This document shows positions 61,717 through 64,000 of a stretch of 64,000 nt of DNA, piece after piece (position 1 is the first letter of the stretch; every line of letters begins with the position of its first letter). The DNA lies in NCBI GenBank assembly GCA_963588905.1, contig CAVAJF010000031.1:21559-85558 (forward strand), read 5' to 3'. The position numbers and the translations under genes are program-made. Below the pieces are notes generated by a model. The model was not told where the DNA came from. It saw only the letters and a program-made list of their open reading frames with translations, and did not search any database. This stretch comes from Butyricicoccus_A sp963588905. GTDB lineage: Bacteria; Bacillota; Clostridia; Oscillospirales; Butyricicoccaceae.

Positions 61717-61745
61717 TTGTCAATCCGAGCACTTCAAGCTATACT
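61717..61745 (+). promoter_or_regulatory. Promoter of the tetR-HAD unit
   Basis: TTGTCA, 17 bases, TATACT. Confidence 0.75.
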
Positions 61746-61781
61746 AATATACACATGCTGTTTACACGAAGGGAGATTGTT

Positions 61782-62405
61782 ATGGGGCACATTTTGCATC
61801 AGAAGAAAGAAGAAAAAAAGAAAAATCTACTGGATGCTGCCCATATTCTCTTTCTTCAAAAGGGCTTTTCCAAAACCAGCATCAGCGAGATTGCCAAGCA
61901 GGCAAAGGTTGCCAAGGGCACGTTCTATCTTTATTTTAAGGATAAGGACGAGCTGTTGGAGCACTTGATTTTACAGATCGGGCGGCATATTCTGACGCTC
62001 GCTTACGAGCACACCGAGCAGCATCGCACGGAGGATTTCACCGAAAACGTCATTCTCTTTGTCGATTATATCATCACGTATTTCTCTGCCCACAAGGACA
62101 GTCTGCGCCTCATCCAGCGCAATTTTTCCTGGTCTATGGTACAGCACAGTCTGGAGCAAGAGGAAAGCGATGACCTGCGTCAGCAGCTGCTCGAACGATT
62201 GCAGGCATCTCCTGCTTCGCAAAATCGTACACAACAAGAGCTATTTAATCTGGTATATATTATTGTTGAGCTGTGCGGCTCTGTCTGTTATTCCAGTATT
62301 ATCGAACAAATTCCCGACACGATTGACCACATGAAACCCCTGCTTTACACCATGATTCGGAGGATTTTGAACAATGAACCAAACCAATCCAACGCTGATC
62401 TTTGA
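61782..62405 (+). CDS. TetR/AcrR family transcriptional regulator
   Basis: A 207-residue repressor. The N-terminal helix-turn-helix is SISEIAKQAKVAKGTFYLYF, followed by a variable all-helical ligand domain. It is divergent from the MMPL operon. The start at 61782 follows AAGGGAG; nine codons upstream there is another in-frame start without such a site. The ligand is unknown, probably a hydrophobic compound exported by MMPL. Confidence 0.93.
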   Translation: MGHILHQKKEEKKKNLLDAAHILFLQKGFSKTSISEIAKQAKVAKGTFYLYFKDKDELLEHLILQIGRHILTLAYEHTEQHRTEDFTENVILFVDYIITYFSAHKDSLRLIQRNFSWSMVQHSLEQEESDDLRQQLLERLQASPASQNRTQQELFNLVYIIVELCGSVCYSSIIEQIPDTIDHMKPLLYTMIRRILNNEPNQSNADL

Positions 62406-63030
62406 TATGGACGGCATCATTCTCGACACCGAGCAGGTCGTTCGGCGGTGTTGGCATGATATTGCCCCGCATTTTCACGCGGACGACATTGATCCGGTCT
62501 TTCTCGCAACGGTCGGCACAACGCGCGTACACACCTGCGAGATTCTGCGTGAGCGCTATGGGGCAGAGTTTCCGGCAGAAGAATTTAACAGCGCCGCCAG
62601 CCGCCGCTATCATGAAATTGATGACGCCGAGGGCGTGCCGGTTAAGACCGGCGCACGGGAGCTGCTGCACTGGGCCAAAGAGAGCGGCTATGCACTCGGT
62701 CTCGCCTCTTCCACCAGACAGGCGGTTGTCGAAAAAGAGTTATCTGAGAGAGGGCTTCTTTCGTATTTTGACTATGTGCTCGGCGGCGACAAAATCACGC
62801 GCAGCAAGCCTGCCCCGGATATTTATGCGACAGCCTGCCGCGCCATGCACGCAGATCCTGCCAAGACCTACGCCATTGAGGACTCCTACAACGGCATCCG
62901 CTCTGCACACGCCGCAGGCATGATGCCAATCATGGTGCCGGATCTGCTGCCGCCGACCGAAGAAATGCAGCAGCTCGCCGTTCACATCTTTTCCGATCTC
63001 ACGGAATTTCACGAATTTTTAAAGCGATAA
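62374..63030 (+). CDS. HAD-superfamily phosphatase/phosphomutase (beta-phosphoglucomutase-like)
   Basis: A 218-residue enzyme. Motif I FDMDGIILDTEQ, motif II SSTRQAV, motif III KPAPDIYATACRAMH and motif IV ENSYNGIR-like EDSYNGIRSAHAAG are in order, with a helical cap between I and II. It overlaps the end of tetR by 32 bases, with GGAGG inside that gene. Substrate not known. Confidence 0.88.
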   Translation: MNQTNPTLIFDMDGIILDTEQVVRRCWHDIAPHFHADDIDPVFLATVGTTRVHTCEILRERYGAEFPAEEFNSAASRRYHEIDDAEGVPVKTGARELLHWAKESGYALGLASSTRQAVVEKELSERGLLSYFDYVLGGDKITRSKPAPDIYATACRAMHADPAKTYAIEDSYNGIRSAHAAGMMPIMVPDLLPPTEEMQQLAVHIFSDLTEFHEFLKR

Positions 63031-63033
63031 CAC

Positions 63034-63074
63034 AAAATCGTCAGCGCCGGAAACATCGGCTCTGACGATTTTTT
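63034..63074 (+). terminator. Terminator after the HAD gene
   Basis: AAAATCGTCAG and CTGACGATTTTTT form an 11-bp stem around a 17-base loop. Confidence 0.88.
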
Positions 63075-63080
63075 ACTCTT

Positions 63081-63582
63081 ACGCACAAACCAAACTTGTC
63101 TCTCCCTTTGGGAGAGATGTCGCACAGCGACAGAGAGGGCTGGCTCCCTCGTGAGGGAGCTGGCTTGCCGCCTTGCGGCAAGACTGAGGGAGTAACCAGC
63201 TGACAGTGACGAATCAGGGAAACTCTGATACAGACTTGCTCGCGTGCTGCTCCTTCCGTCACGGCTTGCGCCGCACCACCTTCCTCAAAGAGGAAGGCTT
63301 TTTCTTACGCACAAACCAAACTCGTCTCTCCCTTTGGGAGAGATGTCGCGCAGCGACAGAGAGGGCTGGCTCCCTCGTGAGGGAGCTGGATTGCCGCCTT
63401 GCGGCAAGACTGAGGGAGTAACCAGCTGGCCCTGACGAATCAGGGAAACTCTGATACAGACTTGCTCGCGTGCTGCTCCTTCCGTCACGGCTTGCGCCGC
63501 ACCACCTTCCTCAAAGAGGAAGGCTTTTGCCCTCTCAGTCATTTGCTTCGCAAATGCCAGCTCTCCCGAAGGGAGAGCCAAG
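63081..63582. repeat. Composite palindromic repeat cluster 3 with tandem duplication
   Basis: The block at 63081-63306 (type A, type C, type D in reverse) is repeated almost exactly at 63307-63528, a period of 226 bases. A reverse type B unit (63529-63582) follows. Type C is CTCCCTCGTGAGGGAG then CTTGCCGCCTTGCGGCAAG then GAGGGAG. Frames across it reuse repeat DNA and are not genes. Confidence 0.88.
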
Positions 63583-63915
63583 AAGCCGGTGCGAACGTGC
63601 ACGTGCCAATTGCAAAATCTTGTCCCAAAATTGCACAATTTTTCACCGAAAAAGAAAATTGTTTATCATTCTTGCTCTCCGAAGTCTAGACCATTTGGCT
63701 TTCAAAATGACAGTGTTCGCTTTTGTACCTTCAATTTCCATGTTTTGTAAATTTTTTCTATTCGATTATTTTTTCCTTCTTTATCCATTTAAATCAAGTA
63801 ATTCGTGTTATTTTCGTATTTTTACTAAACTTTCCTACTTTTTAACTGAAACTTTTCCCTCGTTTCTTAACACAAACTTTACATTGCAATGTGAATGATT
63901 CGTTATTTTTGCTCT
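63583..63915 (+). other. A+T-rich intergenic segment, no gene
   Basis: No reading frame, hairpin or promoter of quality was seen. TTTACA at 63878-63883 is a weak -35 candidate for the riboswitch RNA. Confidence 0.6.
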
Positions 63916-63919
63916 CATA

Positions 63920-64000
63920 CGACTGTGCAAGTCTGCGATGTCGAATAGAGGTGCGGACAGAATCCTGGACTAAGTTGCTATTCCTAGACTTCGTCTATAC
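63920..64000 (+). ncRNA. Lysine riboswitch (L-box), 5' part only
   Basis: AATAGAGGTGCGGAC at 63944-63958 matches the most conserved segment of the lysine riboswitch, after a plausible P1 strand. The aptamer is cut by the window edge, as is the gene it controls, which would normally be a lysine synthesis or transport gene on the plus strand. Confidence 0.75.

Noticed and set aside
63206..63898. Several short frames across repeat cluster 3
   Set aside because: The same peptides recur wherever the repeats occur, so they are translations of repeat DNA.

Overview
The window comes from a low-to-moderate-GC anaerobic Firmicute. Housekeeping gene order (rpoB-rpoC, an L7Ae-like protein, rpsL-rpsG-fusA-tuf), strong AGGAGG ribosome binding sites, a two-glutamate ATP synthase c subunit and ferredoxin-linked 2-oxoacid chemistry suggest a gut Clostridium-class organism of the Oscillospiraceae/Butyricicoccaceae type. 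That placement is inferred from gene content and cannot be confirmed from the sequence alone. Most of the window is ordinary chromosome. No rRNA, tRNA, CRISPR array, transposase or prophage gene was seen.

Region by region. 1-2.6 kb: an edge-truncated secreted leucine-rich-repeat protein with a probable papain-like domain and the start of an SLH anchor. 2.9-4.5 kb: a YczE-like membrane protein and an amidohydrolase. 4.5-10.5 kb: an aromatic amino-acid fermentation block (phenylacetate-CoA ligase, indolepyruvate:ferredoxin oxidoreductase IorAB, a TrpR/YerC-like regulator) followed by an acyl-CoA synthetase. 10.6-19.7 kb: cell-envelope and maintenance genes (VanY-like carboxypeptidase, ECF sigma/anti-sigma pair, diacylglycerol glucosyltransferase-like protein, murC, MreB, ComF, RecD2). 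19.7-20.1 kb: a compact type I toxin-antitoxin candidate with promoters on both strands. 20.2-33.3 kb: tuf, fusA, rpsG, rpsL, L7Ae-like, a small membrane protein, rpoC and rpoB, all on the minus strand, with clear promoters before rpoB, the L7Ae-rpsL group and tuf. 33.5-39.9 kb: a histidine phosphatase, rfbA, an AEC transporter, a possible small RNA, and a three-gene operon (YARHG zinc-ribbon protein, Amidase_3 lipoprotein, acidic membrane protein). 40-47.2 kb: the whole atp operon. 47.4-51.7 kb: pyrE, a NACHT-pentapeptide NTPase resembling antiphage STAND proteins, rpiA and a ferredoxin. 51.8-57.1 kb: an NSS-type Na+ symporter and a three-gene surface-polymer operon (GT2, flippase, CDP-glycerol transferase-like). 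57.1-63.0 kb: an MMPL exporter with a heptad-repeat partner, divergent from a TetR regulator, with two matching palindromic operators between them, then a HAD phosphatase. 63.1-64 kb: a repeat cluster and the first part of a lysine riboswitch.

The most notable features are the NACHT-pentapeptide gene, whose pentapeptides are encoded by almost identical 15-bp DNA repeats; the type I toxin-antitoxin locus; three clusters of a composite double-hairpin repeat family, each just outside a transcription terminator; the twin TetR operators; the LRR/papain-like/SLH protein; and the c subunit that predicts a Na+-coupled ATP synthase.
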